From Bolinopsis microptera (lineage: Eukaryota > Ctenophora > Tentaculata > Lobata > Bolinopsidae): 64,000 nt of DNA. The notes under the pieces are model-generated. The model was not told the DNA's origin, did no database searches, and was given only the letters and a program-made list of their open reading frames with translations. The translations under genes were made by a program, and so were the position numbers. Location of the stretch: NCBI RefSeq assembly GCF_026151205.1, contig NC_087074.1:16627962-16691961 (forward strand). Reading direction: 5' to 3'. This document shows, piece after piece, positions 30,858 through 42,699 of this stretch. The first letter of the stretch is position 1. Every line of letters starts with the position of its first letter.

Positions 30858-32564
30858 TTACCCTGTGTAATACACGACAGGTCTTATCTTTGCGGTGTTA
30901 CCGTGGAAGTGACCGCGGTAGTCATAGACATATCCCGGTGGTTTACTTCCTTCACCTTGCTTGTAGAAACGTTGTGACCCCCAGCACCAGTATTTGTTAG
31001 TTCCATCTCGTTGTGGTTTACCGCACCATGTTACCGGACGGGCGTTGTCAGATTTACCCATATAGTTAGTTACATCAATAGTAAAGTGTAAGTTATCAGC
31101 TAACATGTGGGATTCTCTGTGGAAATGTATATCATCAGGGTAGAGGTTAGGGTCTGTGACTAGTTGTATGTTGAACGAATCATCGTATTTTCCTGTTGCG
31201 GCTGTTACTCGCAGTTTAAACCCACAATCCCCTTCCTTGCTGCAGTTTGTTATAGATGATTGTCTGTATTTGAACTTGATGTCGTGATCTCGTGCAAATA
31301 GTTCTTCTGGTGTGTACTCAGAAATTGATGGAATACGATTGATAATTTCATTAGTTACCAAATTAGGATGTTTTCGTATTCTATCAGTTAATCCACCACT
31401 GCCTAGATAACCTTTAGCTTCCATATATTTGAGATCTATAGGTTTCCAGCCTCTTCTTATCATGAGATCAGAGAATACCTCAACACAATAGCTGCTGATG
31501 TATACAGATGGGGTATTCACTTCAATTCCATTGTCAAAAAACCAGCTATAAACCGCATCATAAAAAACATAGCTGTTTACCACCAGTGGAGATTCAATCA
31601 AGAAGTTTGTTATTCGCACGGGAGTATTTAATTCGTTCGCGTTCACCTGCTTGTAGTCATGAAACAAGTTGGGTAAAGCTGCATGTGGTATGACAGTGTT
31701 TGTCTCTTTCAAAGCCATATTGTTGGGTAAAGCTGTGCATGCGATGTTCATCTCTTTCTGGGCTTTATTATATTGTTTCAGAGCCCTCATAATTAACCTG
31801 AAGTCCTCAGTCGAAGGATTTTCGATTTCCTCAAGCTTTTCGAACAGTCGTTGATAACCATGAGTTACGGAGGAAGAAAGGGAGGATTTATAGTTCAATC
31901 TCTCAAGTATAAATCTACGGTTCTCATCAATAGTACATTCATTGTTTTCTAAGTTGTTCAATAGAGCTTCCACAAGAATGTGCTCCTGATCAGCTGCCAT
32001 TTCTATTATCACTTCAAGATTCTTTTTAGGACAAGATGAGACGTCTTTCAAGTATTGGGCTGCAAAATATTGAGTGCAAGTTGACAAGGATGCGAATTGC
32101 TTGATGACAATATCTATAAGTCTCCTCTTTTTTCGTTTATCCATAACGAACATGGCCTCGTCAAATAAGAATAGCTGGTCTTCAAAGTTATCCTCTCTTA
32201 CGGACTCAGTCAATTCCTGAAAGTACTCAAAGCACTTTTCGACTACCCAATCCACCTCAAACACGCAGGCCATTTTATTCAGATCTCGGAAATTTGACTT
32301 TGACAACTTCTCCAAAACACCAGAGTAAGAAGCTTCTAGAAAGCACTCTACAGCATATTTCGAGAAGTCCTCGACTGGTATTTCTGTTTGGAAAAGTTCT
32401 ACTGTCATTTTCTTTATAACCGGACTGTTGAAGGACATAATTGCTGAATTAGCGAAAAGTTCATCGTCCTGTAGAATGAACTTGAGGTTGCCGTGGGAGG
32501 GGGAGCCGAGATATTCCAACCCAAAGTTCATCGGCACTTGAATGCACGGTATTGGGGCGGCCAT
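30858..32564 (-). CDS. BTB/POZ-domain protein, copy 1 (intact)
   Basis: 568 residues from the ATG at 32,564, the Met shared by all three copies. The frame runs 37 codons further up through a Lys run, but that extension is not conserved in the paralogues. Residues about 20-125 are a BTB domain (FILQDDELFANSAIMSFNSP; then the Tyr/Cys-rich end KCFEYF), followed by a BACK-like helical region. The C-terminal ~190 residues (from KFKYRQSSITNCSKEGDCGF to the end) are Cys/Trp/Gly-rich (TWCGKPQRDGTNKYWCWGSQ) and match no domain I know. BTB proteins often serve as Cullin-3 adaptors, which is possible here but not shown. It is a single coding exon. Confidence 0.85.
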   Translation of the reverse strand: MAAPIPCIQVPMNFGLEYLGSPSHGNLKFILQDDELFANSAIMSFNSPVIKKMTVELFQTEIPVEDFSKYAVECFLEASYSGVLEKLSKSNFRDLNKMACVFEVDWVVEKCFEYFQELTESVREDNFEDQLFLFDEAMFVMDKRKKRRLIDIVIKQFASLSTCTQYFAAQYLKDVSSCPKKNLEVIIEMAADQEHILVEALLNNLENNECTIDENRRFILERLNYKSSLSSSVTHGYQRLFEKLEEIENPSTEDFRLIMRALKQYNKAQKEMNIACTALPNNMALKETNTVIPHAALPNLFHDYKQVNANELNTPVRITNFLIESPLVVNSYVFYDAVYSWFFDNGIEVNTPSVYISSYCVEVFSDLMIRRGWKPIDLKYMEAKGYLGSGGLTDRIRKHPNLVTNEIINRIPSISEYTPEELFARDHDIKFKYRQSSITNCSKEGDCGFKLRVTAATGKYDDSFNIQLVTDPNLYPDDIHFHRESHMLADNLHFTIDVTNYMGKSDNARPVTWCGKPQRDGTNKYWCWGSQRFYKQGEGSKPPGYVYDYRGHFHGNTAKIRPVVYYTG

Positions 32565-32675
32565 CCTATTCTTTTTCTTTTTTTTCTTTCTTTTCTTTTT
32601 CTTTGAGACAGGCTCAACCTGGTGGCCCACGAGAGGATTACATGAAAATGCTTTGCCTGCTTCTGGGTTCAGCAT

Positions 32676-34674
32676 GATCCCTGCTGGATGGAGGGGTTAA
32701 ATGTGTGGAGATGATAATGTAAAAGTGAGAGGTGATATAATGTAGTGAGTAGATGTTGTGTTGATTAATGTGATCCTGTTCTTGTGTTATAGTGCTGGAA
32801 GTGATTTAATTTCAGATAGTGATGTTTACTCAATTCACAGCTAATTGCAAATAAAGGTTAAGTTTTATTATATGGAAAAACTTCCATTTTCAATACGTCA
32901 CAATGGAATAACTGGATTGTGATAGGATAAACGTAACTGAATCTTAAGTGCAGTGGATTATTACTGTTTAGATGCAATTTCGATATACATATAATGAAGG
33001 ATCAAACAAATCTATACGGGTAACAAAATAATACGTACGCAACATAAAAGAACGAAAGCGTCACTAGATTTCAAATATAATACATCGGTGCACTCTTTCT
33101 GAGGTTTGTTTGTAAAATAATTATGTGTGTAAACACACAATACACATCATATGCTTTGTATTTATAACCAAGACACGCTGAAAATTAAATATACACAGGT
33201 ATTCCAAGTTCCAGCCCAAAATTCACCGGTACTATTGCACATACTTACAGTGCGCTACTTATTACTTAAGAAATTACAAAAGAAATAAAGTCGTAATAAA
33301 ATATTTATTAAATAATAATAAAACGTCTATCATTAAGAATTACAGAAAATCGTTAAAAAGAGGAAATGCAAATCAAAATAATTTCGTGCTTTGAGGGACT
33401 GCAAAAAATAAAAAAGTACTGAATTGTAAAGAATCAAAATCAAAGTTATCGTCATATGCTAGTCACAAGGTTTTTTATCACAAGTCCAGTAATTTTCATT
33501 GGTACGCTCAAATTACAGAGGACAGAAGTACTATGTATCCAGTCTAAAAATTATCAGTTGTCTCAAGTCTCAAGTATCATTGTGGTCGATTAATTAATAC
33601 TATGTACACTTACAGTACATTAACAATAACATCACCACATCTATCACTAATAAGTAATTCCATGGTCCTGACACGCTCTAAAGATGTTTCTCTCACAACT
33701 CTACCGACCATGATCTCAATTATCGCACATATTTCGACAGGTAGATAACATACTCCGGTAATATTTGTGTGCTTATCTGGTAATGCACAACACAGCTGTA
33801 CGGTGCTACTCCTGAACTTGCCAACTCGTGTCTAATTGTTGGGCTGAAAACTTAAATCACACTTGCTCTGCTGAAAGCGTGGAAAATTAAATAATATTCT
33901 CTGAGAAAAGTAGAACTACTTTTCCAGGAACTGAGAAATGGCCCAAGGTGGCGGTTGTGTCTTATATAATCGTTAAAATAATATCAAGTACAGTGGCGTA
34001 ACGTTGCCTGTTAAATCAGTCGCCAGAACAGAGTCACATTTCACTTTTATATAACAGACGTTAATTCTACCGACGTCGTTTTGAGCCGAACCTTTCTCCC
34101 CAATCGTCGCCAAAGTCGTAAAATTGGAAACCTCCTCCCCTTTGTTTGACGACGTAATTCATTCCAGTTACAACCTTTACTTGAACTATAAATGACCTGT
34201 TAATCGTGCCTTTTTAACTCCAAGCTAAAATTTTCAGTTATTTGTCTTTTAAGAGATAGAATAAGCTCGACATATAAAATGGATATACCATGATCAGTGG
34301 TAATGCTAAAATAATGACCACATATTGTCGCAAAAAACGTGCGCAGATAATTTCGAATAAAAAGTACGCATGAGATGTCTAATCAAAAGTAATATTTTAA
34401 ACAAAGAGTATGTATCAGTATTCAGTATAAGATTTTTTAGAGTACACATTATAATTCCTTAATTCAAAAAAAAAGCTAACATAGGATTTAGAATTGAAGA
34501 AGTACTCATACTATTTTAAATTACACCTTTCAATTTAAGACAGTGTCAAAATAATTTTCAGGCAGGCAATCAGTTCCTGGGATGAATGATTTCTATGTTT
34601 TCATAAACAGTTCAGGTATTGTCATTGATTATTTCATGTTCTGCGAATTAATCTCTTGTATCTGCTGATCTAAG
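32676..34674. other. Spacer between BTB copies 1 and 2
   Basis: No gene recognised. From about 34,240 the sequence is a diverged copy of the region downstream of copy 1, including a shared AATAAAAAGTACGCATGAGA segment. It is therefore the 3' flank of copy 2. Confidence 0.55.
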
Positions 34675-35408
34675 TTACCCTGTGTAATACACGACAGGTC
34701 TTATCTTTGCGGTGTTACCGTGACAGTTGACCCAGCTGTAGACATATCCCGGTGGTCTAGTTCCTTCATGTGACTTGTAGAAACGTTGTGACCCCCAGCA
34801 CCAGTATTTGTTAGTTCCATCTCGTTGTGGTTTACCGCACCATGTTACTGGACGGGCATTGTCAGTTTTATCCATATTGTTAGTTACATCAATAGTAAAG
34901 TGTAAGTTATCAGTTAGAATATGGGATTCTCTGTGGAAATGTATATCATCAGGGTAGAGGTTGGGATCTGTGACTAGTTGTATGTTGAACGAATCATCGT
35001 TTTTCCCCGTTGCGGCTGTTACTCGCAGTATAAACCCACAATCCCCTTCCTTGCTGCAGTTGTTTATAGATGTTTGTCTGTATTTAAACCTGATGTCGTG
35101 ATCTCGTGCAAATAGTTCTTCCGATGTGTACTCAGAAGCTGATGGAATACGTTTGATGGTTTTATTAGTTACCAAATTAGGATGTTTTCGTATTTTATCA
35201 GTTAATCCACCACTGCGGGGGGGGGGGGGGGGGGGGGGCCAATGACTACTTTTGGGGACTTGGGGAATTACGTCAACGATTTTACCCCGAGTCCCCATGA
35301 TTTTTAGTCCCCATTAGTCCCCAAAAGTCTCCATTAGTCCCCATTTAGATTTCAAAAAATCTGGCTTCTCCAGACCAGATCGTAAACTTCTCAAGACTGA
35401 AGTCTAGA

Positions 35409-35732
35409 ATCTTACTATATATAAAGCGAGACGATATATATATATATATATCTGTGCCATTTTACTGACACCACGGCATCGACTTTAACGCAACTTTCTG
35501 CAAAAACCGTAAAAGATATACAACTGAAACTTTTTTGGCTGGGTCAAATGCTTTAATATCCTCCAAATCAGCATGAAAAAATAAAAAATTGGTCGAGGAA
35601 TAATGATTTTAGAGCCGAAAATTTGGACCCCCAAGTGGTGTCAAAAACGCCAATTAAATAGGTAATAATTATTTCAGTATCTTGAGTCTTGACACCGTTT
35701 AGGGCTATATTTCACGGGTTCCTGCTAGTATT
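35409..35732 (-). mobile_element. Interspersed 'TACTAGCAGG' element, copy 1
   Basis: This inverted copy of 54,553-54,925 shares many blocks (CTTACTATATATAAAGCGAG at one end; TACTAGCAGG then ACCCGT at the other; TGACACCA; GTAAAAGATATACAA). The asymmetric ends without TIRs and the lack of coding sequence resemble non-autonomous Helitron-like elements. This copy lies inside element A. Confidence 0.65.
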
Positions 35733-36060
35733 TATAAATGGTCACTGGACATTCCTGACTTCTTGGGAGCTACTTGAGGGCTGTTAGAGTACCTCAGGTA
35801 AATTAAGGGAGGGGGCGGGGGCGACTACCAATGACAATATTGAGGAGACATATTGCATATATACGCTTATTTTATCAGATTGATCTAGTAACACGAGTTG
35901 TAGCGCAAGGAAAATAAACGCATTATCAATTTTTCTTATTACTTTTGTATTTATTTGTCTGAAATGATATGCTCAGTAATTTGAAATTGGCGTTGGTTTC
36001 TTTTGTTTTTGACGATCATTTATGGAAATACTCACAAAAGAGTGCTTGCCAGTGCTTAAA

Positions 36061-36309
36061 GGGGGGGGGGGGGGGGGTGACATGTCTCCAATGTCTCCCG
36101 CACCTTATCTTTTCGAAAAAGACAAAGACATTGGAGACATTGGAGACACAGCTTTTGGAGACATTGGAGACATTGGAGACACAGCTTTTGGAGACTCCTC
36201 CTCCTCCTCCTCCTCCCCCTCAGTCCTCCTCAGTCGTTCTCCTCCTCCTGAGTCTTCCTCCTGGGACCTTGGTCCTCCTCCTCCTGGGTCCTCCTACTCC
36301 TCTTCATCA

Positions 36310-36340
<31 letters not shown>

Positions 36341-39317
36341 TCTCAGTCCTCTTCCTCATCCTTCTCGTCAGTCTTCCTCCTCCTCATCAGTCCTCCCCAA
36401 GTCCCCCTCCTCCTCAGTCCTCCCCCAGTCCCCATCCTCCTCCTATTCAGTCCTCATCCTCCTCCTCCTCAGTTCTCCTCAGTCCTCCTCCTTGTAAGTC
36501 CTCCTCCTAAGTCCTCCTCCTCTTCCTGAGTCCTCCTCCTCCTTCTCCTCCTCCTCCTCAGTCCTTCTCCTCCTCCTCCTCCTCCCTCTCAGTCATCCTC
36601 CTCAGTCATCCTCCTCAGCCATCCTCCTCAGCCGTGCTCCTCAGCCATCCTCCTCAGCCATCCTCCTCAGCCATCCTCATCAGTCCTCCTCATCAGTACT
36701 CCTCCTCCTAGGTCCTCCTCCTTCTCCTCCTCAGTCCTTCTCCTCCTCCTCCTCAGTCCTCCTCCTCCCTCTCAGTCATCCTCTTCAGCCATCCTCCTCA
36801 GTCCTCCTCCTCCTCCTCAGTCCTCATCCTCATCCTCCTCTTCAGTCCTCCTCCTCCTGGGTCCTCTTCATCCTCCTCCTCTTCCTCAGTCCTCCCCAGT
36901 CCCCCTCCTCCTCCTCCTATTCAGTCCTCCTCCTCCTCCTCATCAGTTCTCCTCAGTCCTCCTCCTTCTCATTCCTCCTAAGTCCTCCTCCTGAGTACTT
37001 CCCCTCTTCCTCCTGAGTCCTCCTCCTGGTTCATCCTCCTCCTAGTTCCTCCACCTTCTCCTTCTCCTCCTCAGTCCTTCTCCTCCTCCTCCTCCTCCTC
37101 CTCCTCAGTCATCCTCATCAGTACTCCTCAGTCCTCCTCCTTCTCAGTCCTCCTCAGTCCTCTTCCCGAGTTCTCCTCCTCCTCCTCATTCCTCCTTCTG
37201 GGTCCTCCTCCTCCTAGGTCCTCCCCCTCCTTCTTCTATTCACTCCTCCTCCTCCTCCTCAGTTTTCCTGAGTCCTTCTCCTGAGTCCTCATCCTCCTCC
37301 TGAGTCCTCCTCCTGAGTCCTCCTCCCGAGTCCTCCTCCTGGGTCCTCCTCCTCCTAGGTCCTCCTCCTTCTCCTCCTCAGTCCTTCTCTTCCTCCTCCT
37401 CAGTCCTCCTCCTCCTCCCTATCAGTCATCCTCCTCAGCCATCCTCCTCAGTCCTCCTCAGTCCTCCTCCTCCTCCTCAGTCCTCATCCTCATCCTCCTC
37501 TTCAGTCCTCCTCCTCCTGGGTCTTCTTCCTTCTCTTCATCCTCTTCCTCTTCATCCTCCTCCTCTTCCTCCTCAGTCCTCAGTCCTCCTCCTCATCCTT
37601 CTCGTCAGTCCTCCTCCTCCTCAGTCCTCCCCAGTCCCCCTCCTCTTCCTATTCAGTCCTCCTCCTCCTCCTTAGTTCTCCTCAGTCCTCCTCCTTCTCA
37701 TTCCTCCTAAGTCCTTCTCCTGAGTCCTCCTCCTCTTCCTCCTGAGTCCTCCTCCTGGTTCATCCTCCTCTTAGTTCCTCCACATTCTCCTTCTCCTCCT
37801 CAGTCTTTCTCCTTCTCCTCCTCCTCCTCTTCAGTACTTCTGAGTCCTCCTCCCTCTCAGTCCTCCTCAGTCCTCTTCCTGAGATCTCCTCCTCCTCCTG
37901 AGTCCTCCTTCTGGGTCCTCCTTCTCCTAGGTCCTCCTCTTTCTCCTCCTCAGTCCTACTCCTCCTCCTCAGTCCTCTTCCTCCTCCTCCCTCTCAGTCA
38001 TCCTCCTCAGCCATCCTCCTCAGTCCTCCTCAGTCCTCATCCCTCCTCCTCCTGGGTCTTCCTCCTCTTCATCCTCCTCAGTCCTCAGTCCTCCTCCTCA
38101 TCCTTCTCGTCAGTCCTCCTCCTCCTCAGTCCTCCCCAGTCCCCCTCCTCCTCCTATTCAGTCCTCCTCCTCCTCATCAGTTCTCCTGAGTCCTCCTCCT
38201 TCTCATTCCTCCTAAGTCCTCCTCCTGGTTCATCCTCCTCTTAGTTTCTCCACCTTCTCCTTCTCCTCCTCAGTCCTTCTCAGTCCTCCTCAGTCCTCTT
38301 CCTGAGATCTCCTCCTCCTCCTGAGTCCTCCTTCTGGGTCCACCTCCTCCTAGGTCCTCCTCTTTCTCCTCCTCAGTTCTACTCCTCCTCAGTCCTCTTC
38401 CTCCTCCTCCCTCTCAGTCATCCTCCTCAGTCATCCTCCTCAGCCATCCTCCTCAGCCATCCTCCTCAGTCCTCCTCAGTCCTCATCCCTCCTCCTCCTG
38501 GGTCTTCCTCCTCTTCATCCTCCTCAGTCCTCAGTCCTCCTCCTCATCCTTCTCGTCAGTCTTCTTCATCCTCAGTCCTCCCCCAGTCCCCCTCCTCCTC
38601 CTATTCAGTCCTCCTCCACCTCAGTTCTCCTCAGTCCTCTTCCTTTTCAGTCCTCCTGAGTCCTCTTCCTCTTCCTCCTGAGTCCTCCTCCTGGGTCCTC
38701 ATCCTCCTAGGTCCTCCTCCTTCTCCTTCTCCTCAGTCCTTCTTCTCCTCCTCCTCCCTCTCAGTCATCCTCCTCAGTCATCCTCCTCAGTCATCCTCCT
38801 CAGCCATCCTCCTCAGTACTCCTCAGTCCTCCTCCTTCTCTGTCCTCCTCAGTCCTCTTCCTGAGTCCTCCTCCTGAGTCCTCCTCCTCCTCCTCCTGAG
38901 TCCTCCTCCTGGGTCCTCCTCCTCCTGGGTCCTTCTCCTCCTAGATCCTCCTCCTCAGTCATCCTCCTCAGCCATCCTCCTCAGCCATCCTCCACAACCA
39001 TCCTCAGTCCTCCTCCTTCTCAGTCCTCCTGAGTCCTCTTCCTGAGTCCTCATCCTCCTCCTTCTCCTCCTGAGTCCTCCTCCTGGGTCATCCTCCTCCT
39101 AGATCCTCCTCTTTCTCCAATCATACATCTACGTCTCCAGTGTCTCCAATGTCTCCAAAAGCTTTGTCTCCAATGTCTCAAATGTCCCCAATGTCTCCAA
39201 TGTCTCCAAAAGCTGTGTCTCCAATGTTTCCAATGTCTCCAGGACATGTCTCTGCACCCTATCTTTTCAAAAAAGACATTGGAGACATTGGAGACATGTC
39301 ACCCCCCCCCCCCCCCC
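36061..39317. mobile_element. Element E: second G-run/C-run TIR element, nested in A
   Basis: The left end is G17 + TGACATGTCTCCAATGTCT. The right end is its inverse, ending in C16. TTAAA flanks both sides (36,056-36,060 and 39,318-39,322). Inverted subterminal arrays of GGAGACATT and GGAGACACAGCTTTT follow at each end, then about 2.9 kb of homopyrimidine repeat. There is no transposase frame. The design (G run, short TIR, subterminal repeats) is the same as element A, but the TIR sequence differs. Confidence 0.85.
36192..39117 (+). repeat. Homopyrimidine-rich degenerate satellite (TCCTCC / CAGTCCTCC)
   Basis: Nearly 3 kb are dominated by CTCCTC, with interspersed AGTCCTCC, CAGCCATCC and GAGTCC units and longer higher-order blocks that recur several times. 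Purines are almost limited to AG/GAG punctuation. Open frames across it are low-complexity Ser/Pro runs and not genes. Confidence 0.95.
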
Positions 39318-41720
39318 TTAAAATAAAGATCACCAAGTCTGTTCACAGAACGGCTGTTATAAATACTCATTCATCCATCATCTAACATCTTTAAGTGTAT
39401 TAGGAGGGTAAGTCGAAGGGTTAATTCATGATTTTTCATTCGATTATAAGATTCAGATAGTTCAGCGAGTCGGCTACTTCTACCTTCACGAGAGCTAAAC
39501 TTCAATTTACCTCAATCTGAACTGACTTGTACAGTGGTAGAACACATTACAACCGGGCTTATCATTTTACTTTTAAGTCAGATTTATCCTACTCTTATCT
39601 TGGACAAAACATCTCGATCGTATCGTTATTAAACTAACTTGGAAACCATAAATAACTGTCAAAAATTCTGGGGACTTATGGGGACAAATGGTGAATTACG
39701 TCAACGAGTTGACCTCTAGTCCCCATGATTTTTAGTCCCCATTAGTCCCCAAAAGTCTCCATTGGTAGTCATTGGCCCCCCCCCCACCACTGCCTAGATA
39801 ACCTTCATTTTCCATATATTTGAGATCTATAGGTTGGATGAATGCGGGGCTTGAAGAACTGCTCCGAGAGAATCAGTGCGGGTTCAGGAAAAACAGGTCT
39901 TGCATAGATCAGATTTATTCGCTCCGTACTATTATTCACAACAGCATTGAGTTTAATTAAATCTCCCCCTTTACATAAATTTTGTGGACTTTAAAGCTGC
40001 ATTCGATTCACTTAATCGGGAGTTTATCTGGAAAGATTTCAGTCATTATGGCTTGCCTTGTAAATACATTCGCATAATGCAAGCATTCTTTTGCGGCACC
40101 GTCAGCGCTGTCAGACATAATGGCGAGCTCTCTGAGTGGTTTGACGTTACATCTGGTTCTGGGCAGGGGGATATTCAGGGTCCACCTATCTTTAATGTTT
40201 GCATCAACCTGCCTGCGCAGCGGGCTGAGGATAACAAAGTGTTGTCACACGGGGCAGTGCTGCAGAGAGCTACCACCAGCTCTGGTCAGGATACAGTCGT
40301 CTTGGATACTGACTATGCAGATGATTTGGCTATCATGGACAACACCAAGGACGGTCTCCAGGAGACGACTGATCTTTTATGCAAGTATGCGGCTCAGGCT
40401 GGCCTCAGAATCAATGCGAAGAAAACAGAGGTTATGGCCATCGGCAAGAATACATCACAGAGGCCGTATACTGAAGCATCAACGGTGGACATTACAGTAG
40501 GAGACACGGCTATCCAGCAAGTCAGCAACTTCACTTACCTTGGGTCGATTATATCAAGTGATGGGACTATTGACCGGGACTTGTCTGCACGGATCCAGAA
40601 AGCCTCAGGAGCATTCAATCAGCTCGGTAATATTTGGAAGAATTGCAATATCCAAACTAACACCAAAATACGGATATATGTTGCAGCGGTTCTAACAATA
40701 TTACTTTATGGAAGCGAAGTCTGGAACACTACTTCAAAGCAACTACATCGCTTCGAAGTTTTTCATCAAAACTGTTTGAGGAGAATCCTTCGAATTAAGT
40801 GGTTCCACCGGACGAGCAATGTTCAAGTGTTGGAGCGGGCAAGAATAAACCTGGTTATAACCTACATCAGTGCCAACCGTCTTCGCTGGTTTGGACATGT
40901 TTCTAGAATGCCGGACACCAGGCTACCAAAGTATCTACTTGACTGGACACCTGCTCTCGGCCGAAGATCACGTGGGCGGCAGTAGTGTATTGTGCACAGT
41001 ACACACCTTTTTTGAAGGGTTTCCGAGGTAATTTCCAAACATACCGTATGTGGCGTGATGACACGGTAATATGTCACAATATTTTACATAGTTGAAGGTA
41101 CCTGGTTCGATCCCCCACCAGCCCCGCCCCATAATTTAATTACATGTACATCTATTGTTTAAAGTATCAACAATGTTAACATCTGGCAAGCGGCGACCTT
41201 TTAACGGTGTGCTGATGAGGTTCGAAATAATGTCTAATGTTCTTTAATCTAAATTTAGTGCACCGTTTCAGGACAACACCTGGCACTTTGCTTACACTAT
41301 CATTCAGCGTTCAGCTGTTTGTTGCGTAAATTCTGACTCTGTTTCAGCTTTAATTGTTCTGAACTTTAACTTAACTGTTTTTAATTCTTTTGACTGTAGT
41401 GTTTACCTGATACATAATTTTCCTCTAGACGAGTAATTATTACAGAAATAAATTCAAACATTCAACTTGCCAGGATTATGCTGAACGAAATTATATCAGA
41501 TCTCCATAAGGTAGTATGACGCAATGAATAAAGATGCAACTGCCAGTGCACCATGTTAATTACTGTTCCCAATTCTTTAATCATACCCGTAAATATTTGC
41601 TCGGTATCTGACAGCAGTTCATCGATTGATGTTCCGTGTTCTGTTTCCTGATATTTTGTGAGCGGAATATTAAATATTTTCTTGCGTAAGATAAGATGAA
41701 ATCCGTCACCTTATCTTACA

Positions 41721-42540
41721 CAATACTGAATACTGAATGAATACTGACTACTGAATGAATACTGAATGAATACTGAATGAATACTGAATACTGAATGAAT
41801 ACTGAATGAATACTGAATGAATACTGAATGAATACTGAATGAATACTGAATACTGAATGAATACTGAATGAATACTGAATGAATACTGAATGAATACTGA
41901 ATGAATACTGAATGAATACTGAATGAATACTGAATGAATACTGAATGAATACTGCATGAATACTGAATGAATACTGAATGAATACTGAATGAATACTGAT
42001 GAATACTGAATGAATACTGAATGAATACTGAATGAATACTGAATGAATACTGACTGAATACTGAATGAATACTGAATGAATACTGAATGAATACTGAATG
42101 AATACTGAATGAATACTGAATGAATACTGAATGAATACTGAATGAATACTGAATGAATACTGAATGAATACTGAATGAATACTGAATGAATACTGAATGA
42201 ATACTGAATGAATACTGAATGAATACTGAATGAATACTGAATGAATACTGCATGAATACTGAATGAATACTGAATGAATACTGAATGAATACTGAATGAA
42301 TACTGAATGAATACTGAATGAATACTGAATGAATACTGAATGAATACTGACTGAATACTGAATGAATACTGAATGAATACTGAATGAATACTGAATGAAT
42401 ACTGAATGAATACTGAATGAATACTGAATGAATACTGAATGAATACTGAATACTGAATGAATACTGAATGAATACTAAATGAATACTGAATGAATGTTGA
42501 ATAATGAATACTGAATAATACTGAATAATATACTGAATAC
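41721..42540 (-). repeat. 11-bp minisatellite, left arm of element D
   Basis: About 75 copies of TGAATGAATAC with occasional missing-unit variants (GAATACTGAATACTG). It is mirrored in the right arm. The IQYSFSIHSVF-type open frames are repeat artefacts. Confidence 0.95.
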
Positions 42541-42699
42541 TGAATGATAATTATGATGTATTATTTTTAAAAAAAGTTATAATGTAGACAAGGAAACACA
42601 TGTTTAGATTTTTGAAGATAATTTTAACTAAACTATATTCAATAACTCTATATATCCAAATTCTTATCTCAATAATTATCAACGTTTTGGTTATAAAGT

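Larger units (their letters stand above)
35217..39783. mobile_element. Element A: G-run/C-run TIR element inside BTB copy 2
   Basis: The left end is G22 then CCAATGACTAC. The right end read inward is a C run whose complement is G10 followed by the same CCAATGACTAC. Subterminal blocks of GGGGACT/AGTCCCC and AATTACGTCAACGA are also inverted between ends. The BTB sequence ACCACTGC (up to CCACCACTGC, ambiguous because of the C run) is repeated at 35,207-35,216 and 39,784-39,793, giving an 8-10 bp target duplication. After removing two nested insertions the core is about 1 kb and non-coding, so the element is non-autonomous. No known family is assigned. Confidence 0.85.

Noticed and set aside
35969-36529. 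Ser/Pro-rich proteins over the CTCCTC tract
   Set aside because: Low-complexity translation of the homopyrimidine array, starting upstream of the element E border and crossing it.
41050-41130. tRNA gene or SINE in the arm of element D
   Set aside because: GGTTCGATCCC at 41,104 fits a pol III B-box and TGGCGTGATGA upstream weakly fits an A-box, but the T-stem and acceptor stem do not pair, so no tRNA can be called.
41711-42253. QYSFSIHSVFI-repeat protein
   Set aside because: Frame through the 11-bp satellite; present on both arms only because of the palindrome.
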